Positions 43,902 through 53,518 of a DNA stretch of 64,000 nt are shown here, piece by piece. Under the pieces are notes generated by a model. The model saw only the letters and a program-made list of their open reading frames with translations. It was not told the DNA's origin and did not search any database. Made by a program: the position numbers and the translations under genes. Source of the stretch: DATBAX01 sp963762965. Its GTDB lineage: Bacteria; Acidobacteriota; Terriglobia; Terriglobales; Acidobacteriaceae. The stretch covers positions 124,001 to 188,000 of the forward strand of contig CAVXME010000006.1 of assembly GCA_963762965.1 (NCBI GenBank), given 5' to 3'. Position 1 is the first letter of the stretch. The number at the start of each line of letters is the position of its first letter.

Positions 43902-45022
43902 TGCTTGCCGCGCCGCTGGCCTTGATCGCCGAAGTGACCCATCGTTGTCCCCTGCACTGCGTCTATTGTTCCAACCCGCTGGAGATGGCCGCGGCGCAAT
44001 CGGAACTTGGAACTAAAGACTGGTGCAATGTATTCCAACAGGCTGCAAGAATGGGGGTCCTGCATCTTCACCTGAGTGGCGGAGAACCTTTGGTGCGCGA
44101 AGACATCCTAGAGCTCGTGGATGCTGCGCACAAAGCCGGTTTATACACGAATCTCATCACCTCCGGGGTTGGACTGACAGAACCTCGCTTAAGTGCACTG
44201 TTGAAAGCCGGCCTGGACCATGTGCAACTCAGCTTTCAGGACTCGCTCGAATCGAACGCGAACTGGATCGCAGGCACGCGGGCTCACGCCCTCAAAGTAA
44301 AAATCGCTCCGGTCATCCGCGAGTCGGGTGTGGCATTCACCATCAACATGGTCGTGCACCGGCAGAATCTAGATCATCTCAAGGAGATGATTGCCCTAGC
44401 CGAATCATTGCAGCCGCAGCGCATGGAAATTGCCCACGCGCAGTATTACGGATGGGCGTTCAAGAATCGCGAGGCATTGCTTCCTACTCAAAAGCAGGTT
44501 GAAGAGTCTCTGCGCATCGTGGCGGATGCCCAGAAACGGATGGCCGGACGCATCCGCATTGACGCGGTTGTACCCGATTACTACGCTCGCTATCCCAAGG
44601 CCTGCATGGGCGGCTGGGGACAACGTCAAGTGCTGGTCGATCCGACAGGAAAGGCTTTGCCTTGTCATGCGGCGTGGGTCATTCCTGGGTTACAGTTCGA
44701 GAACGTGCGCGAGCACCCGCTGGAATGGATTTGGCGGGAATCAGAGAGCTTTCAGAAGTTCCGTGGCGAGCAATGGATGCCCGAACCCTGCCGCAGTTGC
44801 GATCGCCGCTCCCAGGACTTCGGGGGCTGCCGTTGTCAGGCAATGTTGATTACCGGAGATGCTACCGCGACCGACCCGGCTTGCTCACTGGCTCCTGGAC
44901 ACTTCTACATAGAAGAACAGCTCAATCGGGTGAATGCGCCTGCGAATTCTGCTTCGATCAGCGCACAACAGCCCGGGACCGCGCCCGAAGGATTTTGGAC
45001 CTACCGTCCGCAACCTCAATAG
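43901..45022 (+). CDS. pqqE: PqqA peptide cyclase (radical SAM)
   Basis: 373 residues. Radical SAM cysteines C16-x3-C20-x2-C23 (CPLHCVYC), GGEP near 60-63, and C-terminal SPASM cysteines (CMGGWG, LPCHAA, CRSCDRR and GGCRC) for auxiliary clusters. It forms the Glu-Tyr carbon-carbon bond in PqqA. TAATG overlap with pqqD shows tight coupling. No pqqF or PQQ-dependent dehydrogenase is in the window, so the maturation protease and client enzymes lie elsewhere. Confidence 0.94.
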   Translation: MLAAPLALIAEVTHRCPLHCVYCSNPLEMAAAQSELGTKDWCNVFQQAARMGVLHLHLSGGEPLVREDILELVDAAHKAGLYTNLITSGVGLTEPRLSALLKAGLDHVQLSFQDSLESNANWIAGTRAHALKVKIAPVIRESGVAFTINMVVHRQNLDHLKEMIALAESLQPQRMEIAHAQYYGWAFKNREALLPTQKQVEESLRIVADAQKRMAGRIRIDAVVPDYYARYPKACMGGWGQRQVLVDPTGKALPCHAAWVIPGLQFENVREHPLEWIWRESESFQKFRGEQWMPEPCRSCDRRSQDFGGCRCQAMLITGDATATDPACSLAPGHFYIEEQLNRVNAPANSASISAQQPGTAPEGFWTYRPQPQ

Positions 45023-45026
45023 CAAG

Positions 45027-45947
45027 TCAGGACCTGCACGCCGGTGAGTCTTTCTCCCTTTCCATGGACGGCAAAGCCCGGGCCAAGATCCGAAGCCAGG
45101 CAACGAACTCGCGCATGGGACGGCTGACAAAATGCCGTCGTGCGCGAAGATAACCGACTCTTCGGAAGCTGTTGCCTTTCAAGGGGAGCAGCGTGCATCC
45201 AGCCGCATGAGAGGAAGCCATCGCCGGCACCAGGGTCAATCCGAAGGACGACCGGACCAGCTGAAAGATGGTTGCCAGCTGGTTGGTTTCAAATACAGAG
45301 TGGAGAGTGGCTTTCGCCCGCGTGCAAGCCATCAGAGCGTCTTCCCGCAGGCAATGGCCCTCCTTGAGCAGGAGCAGCCGTTCGTTCTGTAAGTCTTGTA
45401 GATCCACGTTTCGCTTTCGAGCCAGGGGATGGGTCTCGGCAACGGCCAGGAGCAAGGGTTCGCGGAACAATTCGCTACACACAATGTCCGGATTCCGCAC
45501 CGGCAAGCCGGTCACCACAATATCAAGATCTCCAGATTGCAAATGCTCGACCAGTTGCGAGGTTGTTTCTTCAACGAATTGCAATTCAACGTCAGGAAAA
45601 CGTCCGAGAAACTCGCGGATTCGCGGGGCAATCCAGTACGGCATGATGGTCGGAATTACGCCGACCCGCAGCCTGCCTCGCACTCCCTCCTGCAGACTGG
45701 CCAGCGAGGACTCGGCCTCGGCAACCTGTTGCAGGATATCCAGTGCCGGCTGGCGCAGGGCCTCTCCATATTCCGTGAGGCGGATGGAACGGCCCAGACG
45801 CTCAAACAAGGGAGTACCAACTTGCTTTTCCAGGGCACGAATCTGCTGTGACAAAGACGGCTGGGCAATTCCCAGACTTTCGGCAGCCCGGGTGAAACTG
45901 CCAGCTCGGACGATGGCACAAAAATAACGCAGTTGATGGATTTCCAT
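45027..45947 (-). CDS. oxyR: Hydrogen peroxide sensor OxyR (LysR family)
   Basis: 306 residues. N-terminal winged helix-turn-helix (MEIHQLRYFCAIVRAGSFTRAAESLG) and a LysR effector domain. The redox pair is C199 and C208 in KEGHCLREDALMAC, at exactly the numbering of the E. coli OxyR disulfide, so the LysR protein is an OxyR. It is divergent from catalase across 144 bases that hold an OxyR-type site. It converges on pqqE with only 4 bases between stops. Confidence 0.9.
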   Translation of the reverse strand: MEIHQLRYFCAIVRAGSFTRAAESLGIAQPSLSQQIRALEKQVGTPLFERLGRSIRLTEYGEALRQPALDILQQVAEAESSLASLQEGVRGRLRVGVIPTIMPYWIAPRIREFLGRFPDVELQFVEETTSQLVEHLQSGDLDIVVTGLPVRNPDIVCSELFREPLLLAVAETHPLARKRNVDLQDLQNERLLLLKEGHCLREDALMACTRAKATLHSVFETNQLATIFQLVRSSFGLTLVPAMASSHAAGCTLLPLKGNSFRRVGYLRARRHFVSRPMREFVAWLRILARALPSMEREKDSPACRS

Positions 45948-45981
45948 CGATTAATCCCGAATTGGGAGCAGACATTTACCC

Positions 45982-46018
45982 ATAGGTATATTCTATTTCA
46001 CAGATAAGTTTAGCAGTC
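45982..46018. promoter_or_regulatory. OxyR-type operator between oxyR and catalase
   Basis: ATAG-N7-CTAT-N7-ATAA-N7-AGTC at 45982-46018 matches the OxyR pattern ATAG-N7-CTAT-N7-ATAG-N7-CTAT perfectly in the first half, one change in the third block, and poorly in the last. The spacing is exact. It should control both divergent genes. Confidence 0.75.
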
Positions 46019-46091
46019 TTCCTCCTATAGTAGATTCGTCCCTAAACTTGAGGAACCCACCATAACTGAACCCAACCGCAGAGGAGAACTC

Positions 46092-47576
46092 ATGGCACAA
46101 AAAGACAAGCTCACAACCGAAGCAGGACGTCCCGTTGGCGACAACCAGAATTCGCTTACGGTAGGACCACGCGGGCCGGTGGTTTTTGAAGACTATCAAC
46201 TTTTCGAAAAAATGGCCCACTTCAACCGCGAGCGCGTTCCAGAACGTGTGGTGCACGCCAAGGGGTCCGGTGCGTATGGTTATTTCGTATGTACGAATCC
46301 CAACATGCCTCAATACACAACCGCGAAGCTCTTTTCCATGGTTGGAAAGCGTTCCCCCACGTTCCTCAGGTTTTCGACGGTCGGGGGCGAGAAGGGTTCG
46401 GCGGACACGGAACGCGACCCGCGTGGGTTTGCCCTGAAGTTCTATACCGAAGAGGGCAACTGGGACATGGTCGGCAACAACACACCTGTCTTTTTCATTC
46501 GCGATCCCATGAAGTTCGGCGACTTCATTCATACTCAAAAGCGCGATCCGCAAACCAACTTGAAGTCCCCAACCATGATGTGGGATTTCTGGTCACTGTC
46601 GCCAGAATCGCTTCATCAGGTCACCATTCTGTTCTCCGATCGCGGCACTCCGGACGGCTACCGGCACATGGACGGATTCAGCAGCCACACTTTCAGCCTG
46701 ATCAATAGCAAGAACGAGTTGTTCTATGTGAAGTACCACTTCAAGACCAAGCAAGGCATCAAGAACTTCGTTCGTGAAGACGCGGACGCGATGCGGGGAA
46801 AAGATCCTGACTACGCGCAGCGCGATTTATTCAATGCCATTGCAAAGGGAGATTTCCCTAAGTGGCGCGTATCGGTTCAGATCATGCCGGAGAAAGAAGC
46901 AGACACGTATCACCTCAATCCCTTCGATCTCACCAAAGTATGGCCCCACAAGGATTACCCGCTCATCGAGATCGGCGAACTGGTCCTTGATCGGAATCCT
47001 GAAAATTATTTTGCGGAAGTCGAGCAGGCCGCCTTCGACCCCAAGAACATTGTGCCCGGCATGGGTTACTCGCCGGACAAGATGTTGCAGGGGCGATTGA
47101 TCTCGTATCCGGACGCGCATCGCTACCGCATTGGCGTCAATTACGACGCGTTGCCGGTGAATAAAGCTCAGTGCCCGATCCACACCTATAATCGCGACGG
47201 GCACATGCGCTTCGATGGTAACTCCGGCTCCGCGCCCAACTACGAGCCCAACAGCTTCGACGGGCCGAAGGAAGATGCCGCATATCGCGAGCGTCCTCGA
47301 ACGATCACTGGCTCGGTCGATCGGCACAATCATCGTACCGACAGCGACTACTACTCCCAGCCCGGCAATCTGTTTCGCCTAATGAAGCCGGATGCACAGC
47401 AGAGGCTGATTGGTAACATCGTTTCCACCATGAAAGGTATTCCGCAGCGCATTCAGGAACTCCAGATCCAGCATTTCTACAAGGCTGATCCGAAGTATGG
47501 CCAGGGTGTGGCTGAAGGTTTGGGCTTGAAGATCGAGCACGTAATGAACGGCGAACTTGCGACTGCTGGAGATTGA
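46092..47576 (+). CDS. Catalase (small-subunit, clade 3-like)
   Basis: 494 residues. It breaks hydrogen peroxide into water and oxygen with heme b. Distal His H55 (RVVHAKGSGAYG), Asn at about 129 (VGNNTPVFFIRD), and the proximal heme Tyr Y339 (RLISYPDAHRYRIG) are present. Length of about 490 fits the small-subunit group. GAGGAG lies 5 bases before the ATG. Regulation by the adjacent OxyR is likely. Confidence 0.95.
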   Translation: MAQKDKLTTEAGRPVGDNQNSLTVGPRGPVVFEDYQLFEKMAHFNRERVPERVVHAKGSGAYGYFVCTNPNMPQYTTAKLFSMVGKRSPTFLRFSTVGGEKGSADTERDPRGFALKFYTEEGNWDMVGNNTPVFFIRDPMKFGDFIHTQKRDPQTNLKSPTMMWDFWSLSPESLHQVTILFSDRGTPDGYRHMDGFSSHTFSLINSKNELFYVKYHFKTKQGIKNFVREDADAMRGKDPDYAQRDLFNAIAKGDFPKWRVSVQIMPEKEADTYHLNPFDLTKVWPHKDYPLIEIGELVLDRNPENYFAEVEQAAFDPKNIVPGMGYSPDKMLQGRLISYPDAHRYRIGVNYDALPVNKAQCPIHTYNRDGHMRFDGNSGSAPNYEPNSFDGPKEDAAYRERPRTITGSVDRHNHRTDSDYYSQPGNLFRLMKPDAQQRLIGNIVSTMKGIPQRIQELQIQHFYKADPKYGQGVAEGLGLKIEHVMNGELATAGD

Positions 47577-47601
47577 TTCCAGCGAAGGAAAATGATTGTT
47601 G

Positions 47602-47643
47602 ACTGCGTTCGATCGCTTCCGAAGCGGCCGAACGCAGTTTTTT
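47602..47643 (+). terminator. Strong terminator after catalase
   Basis: ACTGCGTTCG (47602-47611) pairs with CGAACGCAGT (47629-47638), followed by TTTTTT; a second stem CGCTTC/GAAGCG is nested in the loop. It lies 26 bases after the stop. Confidence 0.93.
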
Positions 47644-47646
47644 GCG

Positions 47647-50600
47647 CTAGAAACCGTAGCGTGACAAGACGCTGCCATCTTTCTTGTTCAGCAACACAAG
47701 CCTTGCACGCTCCGCCGGCATGCGGAAACTCATTCGTGCGCCGGTGAGCTTATCCGTGATGTCAACATCCTCATCCTGCCCGCTTTCCGACATAAAGAGG
47801 TAGAGCACGGAGTCCGCAAACACAGTGGGACGAATAAGAACTCCTGGCAGACCCTGCCGGGACTCGAAGGCTGGCAGAACACCTGCGCTTTTCAGCGCCA
47901 GCTTGTAAGCGGCCACAGTCGCGTCATTGCCTTCCGCCAATTCCACGGGGAATGCTGAGATGAACAGACGTCCCTTTCCGCGCGGAATTTCTTTCCAAGT
48001 CGAGCCGTCAGCGAAGCGCAAGGCGTCCAGCCATTTTTGCTCCGAGAACGAGACTGGGATTGCCTGCTGGGGCACGCGGAGGGTGCCCTGGCGGAAGTTC
48101 AGATCGATGCGCTCTGCTTGCACGCCGAGACCCTTGAGCCGGTGAGTGGTGACCCAGTGTGGGTCGCGCTCCATGGATCCAGTGATGAGCACTGTGCCGC
48201 CGGCGTCTGCGTAGCTTAGCAGCGCGTTCCATGTGCTCTCGGGAAGCGCTTCGGGGGAAGGCACAATCAGCAGGCGCGGATTGCCCAGGTTCGCAATCTG
48301 GTTTTCCGCAACCATGTAGGCAGGGACACCGAGATAGTTGTGCAATACGCGCACCGACTTCTGCTGGGCGGCGATTGCCATCGGGTTCAACGCTGAATAT
48401 TGAAATGACTGCGAGGTCAGGATTGCAACCTGCGGCATTTCAGGTTCACGGAAAGCATCGCCATTCTTGCTGGCGAAATCCGCGAGGGATCGGAATATGC
48501 CGACTTCGGGTTTGTCGGTGCCGTCAGTGCGGACCATGCCAATGGTCACTTCCTGATCGAGCGTCATGTAGGAGTTGACGTTCCACAGCCACTCGATGCC
48601 ACCAGCGGTGGTAGCGAGAGCAGTGGCCAGTTTTCGCTCCAAAACGTTGGCCTGGCTCTGCGCATCGCGCCGCCAGGTGGCATCCATATTGAAGTCGTTT
48701 TGCAGTCCAGTTTCCTGAATGAGAAGCGGCTTGCCGGGATACTTCGCGACCAGCGAATCCCACAGCAGCGCGTCGTTGAGCCACCAGGTGTGGTTGGTGG
48801 TGAAATCCACAGCCTCTCCCCAGAATTGGGGATTGAGGCGGTCGGTGCCGCCGCCTTCATCTTGTCCGAGGGTGATCAACTGCTTGCTGCCCGTGCCGTG
48901 AATCGTATCGCGCATTTGCGCGACCCATTGAGTGAACTGTTGTTGCGCGAACATGTAGAAGTCATGGACCGCGATCGGAGTTCCACCGGCAGGATTGAAG
49001 TCCTGTTCGCCGGGAGGCGGCACGGGAGAACCAGGAGATGCCGGAATGGCGTTCCATGCAGCACCGATGGCGCCATTGTCAGAATATTGCTGGTGCAGCC
49101 ATTCGTTCCATTTCCCCATCTCGAAGCCATCGCCGTTGGCGCGCGTGGCCCAGAGATGGGCGGGTTTATCGAAGCTGGGCTCGTTGATGAGGTCGTAAGC
49201 CAGCCAGGGGATGTTCTTGAACCGTTCGACCACTGCGGTGATAAATGTCTTTTGACGGCGCACCGCCTCCGGATCCAGATACGGATTCTGTCCCCCGAAC
49301 ACATCCGGGATGAAAGCAAAGAAATTGAACTGCACCGGCATGTTGTGCCGGCGCGCGGTCATCAAATAGGCTTCAATGGCCCGCAGCGATTCTTCATGCA
49401 TCACTCCGGTCTCTTTCATGACCTGGTCCCACGCCGACCACCAGCCGGTGCGCACCATGTTTACGCCGTTGCGCTGCATGTCGGTGAAGTCCTGCTCCCA
49501 AACGTAGGGATTGGGCACCATGAAAAAATCCCGCTGAACGTCACTGGCCATGTGGGTGCTGCCGATCACCGGCAGCGGACGTCCATCAAGTTCGAAGAAA
49601 TCATGGTTGACGGTGAGGTGGGGGCCAGAGTTGAGATATTCGAGATCGCGAATCCAGAATCCTGTCTTGTAAACGCCGCGAAGGGTATCGCCCTGCAACA
49701 GCCGCGCAGTGACAACGTGAAATCCCTTTTCCGCGGCTGCGGGGAAATTGAGTTCCGTGATGTATGGAAACTCGCCCGGAGTCAGATCGAAAGTCTTCTC
49801 CGTCGCGGGACCCTGATCCGGAGCCACCGTCAGCTCCACTCGAACCGGCTGCGGAGATTGGCTCGTCCCGAGCTCGCGCACAGTGAATTGGAAACTGAGG
49901 GGCTCTCCCGGCAGAAACAAAGCCCAGTGCGGACGAACGCTGAAGTCGTGCGTGCCTTCCAGCGCGCGCTGGGCCAGGACAGAAACCAGCTTCTGGCCGG
50001 AAGTGGATGCGAAAAATCCTGAAGGGAGATCGGCAGATACAACCTCCCATCGACCGCCCACAAAGTTATTCTGGAAGTGGTCCATCTCGACCACCGGCGC
50101 GGCAAGGTGATGACCGTTGGCGGATCCCCAGGCGAGCGCATGAAATGTTGTGTCCAGGCTGCCCGTCGACCCTCCGCGTGAATACATGTCCTCGCCGCTG
50201 AGCTTGACGGTCAGGCTCCAAGCGCGATTCCAGTCGAATTTGGGAAGGCTAACTTCCGGGAAGTCGTCGTTGGTTTCAAATTGCAGGCTGCTGGAGCCGG
50301 GCGTTTCGGTGTAGTCGTTGATTAGCAGCTTTCTGATAAACGCGTTGCGTTCGGGGCGCAAGGCCCATTTGTCTCCGTCCCGATACGCGGCTTGGGCGAA
50401 CGGGCGTCCGCCGAGTGCCAGCAGATTGCCACCGCGCTGGAGAAATCCGTAGATCGCTGGCCAAGCCTGCTCCGGAAAGGCGGAACCTGAAACGACCAGT
50501 AGCCGCGCGGAAGACGAACTCAATGCGTCGGATAGCTGGGTTGCCTCCACGAAACGAGCCTTTGGGAGTGCAGCCGTAAGATTCGCCGGCAATGCAGCCG

Positions 50601-50727
50601 AGGTGTCCACCAAAGGAAAACCCTGATCCTGGAGAATGACGATAGCGGACGACGTGGATTGCTGGGCTTGTGCATTTGCTCCCAAACCGAAAGCTGCAAC
50701 TAGAGCGATAAGCAGAAAACGACGCAT
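47647..50727 (-). CDS. Large secreted glycoside hydrolase, clan GH-A-like
   Basis: 1026 residues from the ATG at 50727 (AAGGAG 5 bases upstream), signal peptide to about residue 22 (NAQAQ). N-terminal half is beta-rich with a GATase-like piece; residues about 370-700 form a TIM barrel with acid/base E516 (YDLINEPSF) and nucleophile E672 (LLIQETGLQ). A trailing region (VAILTSQSFQYSALNP to LITGS) looks like the GH42-type trimerisation fold. Family GH5, GH35 and GH42 relatives are all possible. It is divergent from the sugar symporter gene, and its start is 201 bases away. Confidence 0.75.
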   Translation of the reverse strand: MRRFLLIALVAAFGLGANAQAQQSTSSAIVILQDQGFPLVDTSAALPANLTAALPKARFVEATQLSDALSSSSARLLVVSGSAFPEQAWPAIYGFLQRGGNLLALGGRPFAQAAYRDGDKWALRPERNAFIRKLLINDYTETPGSSSLQFETNDDFPEVSLPKFDWNRAWSLTVKLSGEDMYSRGGSTGSLDTTFHALAWGSANGHHLAAPVVEMDHFQNNFVGGRWEVVSADLPSGFFASTSGQKLVSVLAQRALEGTHDFSVRPHWALFLPGEPLSFQFTVRELGTSQSPQPVRVELTVAPDQGPATEKTFDLTPGEFPYITELNFPAAAEKGFHVVTARLLQGDTLRGVYKTGFWIRDLEYLNSGPHLTVNHDFFELDGRPLPVIGSTHMASDVQRDFFMVPNPYVWEQDFTDMQRNGVNMVRTGWWSAWDQVMKETGVMHEESLRAIEAYLMTARRHNMPVQFNFFAFIPDVFGGQNPYLDPEAVRRQKTFITAVVERFKNIPWLAYDLINEPSFDKPAHLWATRANGDGFEMGKWNEWLHQQYSDNGAIGAAWNAIPASPGSPVPPPGEQDFNPAGGTPIAVHDFYMFAQQQFTQWVAQMRDTIHGTGSKQLITLGQDEGGGTDRLNPQFWGEAVDFTTNHTWWLNDALLWDSLVAKYPGKPLLIQETGLQNDFNMDATWRRDAQSQANVLERKLATALATTAGGIEWLWNVNSYMTLDQEVTIGMVRTDGTDKPEVGIFRSLADFASKNGDAFREPEMPQVAILTSQSFQYSALNPMAIAAQQKSVRVLHNYLGVPAYMVAENQIANLGNPRLLIVPSPEALPESTWNALLSYADAGGTVLITGSMERDPHWVTTHRLKGLGVQAERIDLNFRQGTLRVPQQAIPVSFSEQKWLDALRFADGSTWKEIPRGKGRLFISAFPVELAEGNDATVAAYKLALKSAGVLPAFESRQGLPGVLIRPTVFADSVLYLFMSESGQDEDVDITDKLTGARMSFRMPAERARLVLLNKKDGSVLSRYGF

Positions 50728-50841
50728 TGCACTCCTTATAGTTACCAACGACGGCCTGATTTCTATTGCACAGCGCTTCCCCAATTTTCATGGTTGGCGC
50801 GGACTATTTCTACCATACGAACCGGGTCTCATGGACAGTAT

Positions 50842-50872
50842 TTGTGTACTGATTCGCAGGCCGGGCTATAAT
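50842..50872 (+). promoter_or_regulatory. Sigma70-like promoter of the sugar symporter operon
   Basis: Perfect -10 TATAAT at 50867-50872 and a -35-like TTGTGT at 50842-50847 (19-bp spacing, long). Transcription would start near 50879, about 50 bases before the symporter ATG. Confidence 0.5.
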
Positions 50873-50928
50873 GCTGCGGGACTTAAGCACGAAATGAGTT
50901 ATCTTGGCTGAGCTAAGGTGAATCGCAT

Positions 50929-52278
50929 ATGGCGCTAGGCACTGCACCACCAACCAAAGTGAGCACAAGTGAGGCTCCCGCGAATTACGGAACTCCTCTT
51001 ACTGTTGTCACCACGCTGTTCTTCATGTGGGGATCGCTCACGTCGCTGAACGATGTGCTCATCCCGCACTTTCAGCACGTTTTCAAGCTCAATCTGGCGT
51101 TTAGCATGCTGGTCCAGACGGCGTTCTTCTCGTCGTACTTTGTGTTTTCTCTTCCTTCCGCCAGGATCATCGACTGGATGGGCTATCAGAAAGCCATGGT
51201 GACCGGCCTTGTGGTCATGGGATTGGGGGCGTTCTTGTTTGTTCCAGCCGCCAAGGTGCCATCGTTTGGTCTATTTCTGACGGCGCTCATCGTGCTAGCA
51301 GCGGGAATAACGCTCCTTCAAGTTGCAGCGAATCCTTATGTGGCAGTGCTGGGAAAACCTGAGACGGCGTCCAGCCGCTTGAACCTCACGCAAGCTTTCA
51401 ATTCCTTGGGAACAACGATCGCTCCCTGGATTGGCGGCTTTTTCATTCTGACGTCTGCCGCAGCTGCCATGAATGAAAGCCCGGTCCAGCAGGCCGCCTC
51501 GGTGATCAAGCCGTACGTTTTTCTCGGCATCGCGCTGATGCTGCTTGCCGTCGTAATCGCCAGCTTCAAACTTCCGAAGATTGCAGCCGTCGAACATCAC
51601 CTCGGCGAAAAGGTCAACGACTCCATCTGGAAGCACCCAAGCCTGATCTATGGCGCCATTGGCATCTTCGTTTACGTAGGTGCGGAAGTCGCCATTGGCA
51701 GCTCCATCGCAAATTATCTGGCGCTGGACAACATTGGCCACCTGGTGTCGCCCTCCAGTTTCCCTGACACCGCACTTCGCTATCAGGAAGCGGCACGGGC
51801 CGCCGCGAAGTACATTTCTCTGTACTGGGGCGGCGCCATGGTGGGCCGCTTCATTGGCTCGGCCATCCTCCAGAAGGTCAAGACAGGTCCGGTGCTGGCA
51901 GTTTGCACGATCATGGCGGCGCTATTGGTAACAGTGTCAGTGCTTACCAATGGCCCGGTCGCCATGTGGTCCATTCTTTTGGTCGGTTTCTTCAACTCCA
52001 TCATGTTCCCCAGCATTTTCACCCTCGGCATCGCCGAACTCGGTCCGCTCACTGGGGATGGCTCCGGCATCATGATCATGGCCATCGTCGGCGGCGCCGC
52101 AATTCCCTGGATCGTCGGAAAGATTGGCGACATGATCAATGCCAACTCTTACGGAGGAGCAATCTGGGGCCAGGGAATTCACTATGCCCTGATCGTGGCG
52201 ACCGTCTGCTACCTCTACCTACTGTTCTTTGCGGTGAGTGGATCGAAGCCCAACAGCGAACGCTATGCCAAGACCTAG
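50929..52278 (+). CDS. FHS family sugar/H+ symporter (GluP/FucP-like)
   Basis: 449 residues, about 12 membrane helices. FFMWGSLTSLNDVLIPHFQHVF near the start and the central ANPYVAVLG with TSRLNLTQAFNSLGTTIAP-like QAFNSLG are the fucose-galactose-glucose permease signatures. It imports glucose, galactose, fucose or a similar monosaccharide with protons. AAGGTG lies before the ATG. The ROK kinase starts 12 bases after, forming a transport-phosphorylation operon. Confidence 0.9.
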   Translation: MALGTAPPTKVSTSEAPANYGTPLTVVTTLFFMWGSLTSLNDVLIPHFQHVFKLNLAFSMLVQTAFFSSYFVFSLPSARIIDWMGYQKAMVTGLVVMGLGAFLFVPAAKVPSFGLFLTALIVLAAGITLLQVAANPYVAVLGKPETASSRLNLTQAFNSLGTTIAPWIGGFFILTSAAAAMNESPVQQAASVIKPYVFLGIALMLLAVVIASFKLPKIAAVEHHLGEKVNDSIWKHPSLIYGAIGIFVYVGAEVAIGSSIANYLALDNIGHLVSPSSFPDTALRYQEAARAAAKYISLYWGGAMVGRFIGSAILQKVKTGPVLAVCTIMAALLVTVSVLTNGPVAMWSILLVGFFNSIMFPSIFTLGIAELGPLTGDGSGIMIMAIVGGAAIPWIVGKIGDMINANSYGGAIWGQGIHYALIVATVCYLYLLFFAVSGSKPNSERYAKT

Positions 52279-52290
52279 AATGGCTTCCCA

Positions 52291-53289
52291 GTGACGGAAG
52301 AGGCGCATTCGGAAAATCCGGTAATCGTGCAAGCCGCCCAGCAGGGTAAATTCGTGATTGGCGTGGATGTCGGCGGCACCAAGGTTGCCGCGGGAATCGT
52401 CACGGCCGACGGCGAAATCAAGCATCAAGCTCGCACCCCGATGATCGCCAACAGCGGCGCCGCGGCCGGATTTGGGGCGGTAAAGTCCGTCATTGATTCG
52501 TTAGTCGCCGGCGCCCCGGAGACCACGATCCGGGCCATCGGTGTCTGCGCACCGGGCCCGCTTGATCCAAATACAGGCGTAGTGATCAATCCCCCCAACC
52601 TTCCCTGCTGGCGCAACTTTCCTTTGGCTGCCGAACTCACGAAACTCTATAGCGTGCCGGTAAAGATCGACAACGACGCCAATGCGGCCGCAGTGGCGGA
52701 GGCGCAATGGGGCGCGGGGCGTGGCTATCGCAATGTTTTCTACGCTTGCATTGGCACTGGCATTGGGACTGGCATTGTATTCGATGGACGCATCTACCAC
52801 GGACGCACCGGAGCGGCGGGGGAAGGCGGGCACGTCAGCATCGATTACCGGGGACCCCGCTGCAAATGCGGCAAGCCGGGGTGCATTGAGATCCTGGCCT
52901 CGGGCACGGCCATCGCGGAAAGAGCTCGCAAGAAACTTTCGTCAAAAGACACTCGATCCAGTTTGCTGGCTTTGGCCCACGGAAATATCGAAGCGGTCAC
53001 TTCGGAAATGGTGGGGCAAGCTCATGCGGACGGTGATCCTATTGCCGGAGAAATTTTGCAGGAAACCATCGGAGTCCTGTCCCTGTGGCTGAGTAACATC
53101 GTCGACCTGCTGGAACCTGACGTAATGATTCTCGGCGGCGGTGTGGCGGCCATGCTCAGTTCGTCCTTCGACGAAATCCGCTCCCGCATCCAGCAATACT
53201 GTGTGAATTCGCGGAGCGGGGAGATCCCGCTGCTCCCGGCGCGCTACGGCGCGGATGCTGGCATTGCTGGCGGGGCCGCACTCTGTTAA
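52291..53289 (+). CDS. ROK family sugar kinase (glucokinase-like)
   Basis: 332 residues with a GTG start. ATP motif VDVGGTKVAAG near 25-35, sugar-binding NDANAAAVAEAQWG with catalytic Asp, and the ROK zinc-binding CKCGKPGCIE (about 190-199). It phosphorylates the sugar imported by the adjacent symporter, most likely glucose. No N-terminal DNA-binding head, so it is a kinase rather than a ROK repressor. Confidence 0.9.
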   Translation: MTEEAHSENPVIVQAAQQGKFVIGVDVGGTKVAAGIVTADGEIKHQARTPMIANSGAAAGFGAVKSVIDSLVAGAPETTIRAIGVCAPGPLDPNTGVVINPPNLPCWRNFPLAAELTKLYSVPVKIDNDANAAAVAEAQWGAGRGYRNVFYACIGTGIGTGIVFDGRIYHGRTGAAGEGGHVSIDYRGPRCKCGKPGCIEILASGTAIAERARKKLSSKDTRSSLLALAHGNIEAVTSEMVGQAHADGDPIAGEILQETIGVLSLWLSNIVDLLEPDVMILGGGVAAMLSSSFDEIRSRIQQYCVNSRSGEIPLLPARYGADAGIAGGAALC

Positions 53290-53369
53290 GGAGTGGAAGG
53301 CCCTCCACATTCTGGGCGGAATCCCTTGTCAGTTACCAAGACTGACATTCCCCAGAGTGCCGCTAGAGA

Positions 53370-53434
53370 GTAAACGTTATCAATTGCAGAAATGATTATC
53401 TGGCTGTACTGTAACGCTGACTGTAAACGTTTAC
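53370..53434 (+). promoter_or_regulatory. Two LacI-type operators upstream of the orphan binding protein
   Basis: GTAAACGTTTAC at 53423-53434 is a perfect 12-bp palindrome of the LacI/CcpA operator type; GTAAACGTTATC at 53370-53381 is a near copy with two mismatches. They are 53 bp apart start to start, consistent with looping repression. Confidence 0.65.
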
Positions 53435-53518
53435 CTTTCGCTCGGGAGAGATCGCACGATTTTCGAGGAGCACGGCAGAATGTAGTTAGGCTTCGTTGGA
53501 AAGACCTGAGGGGGCCCC

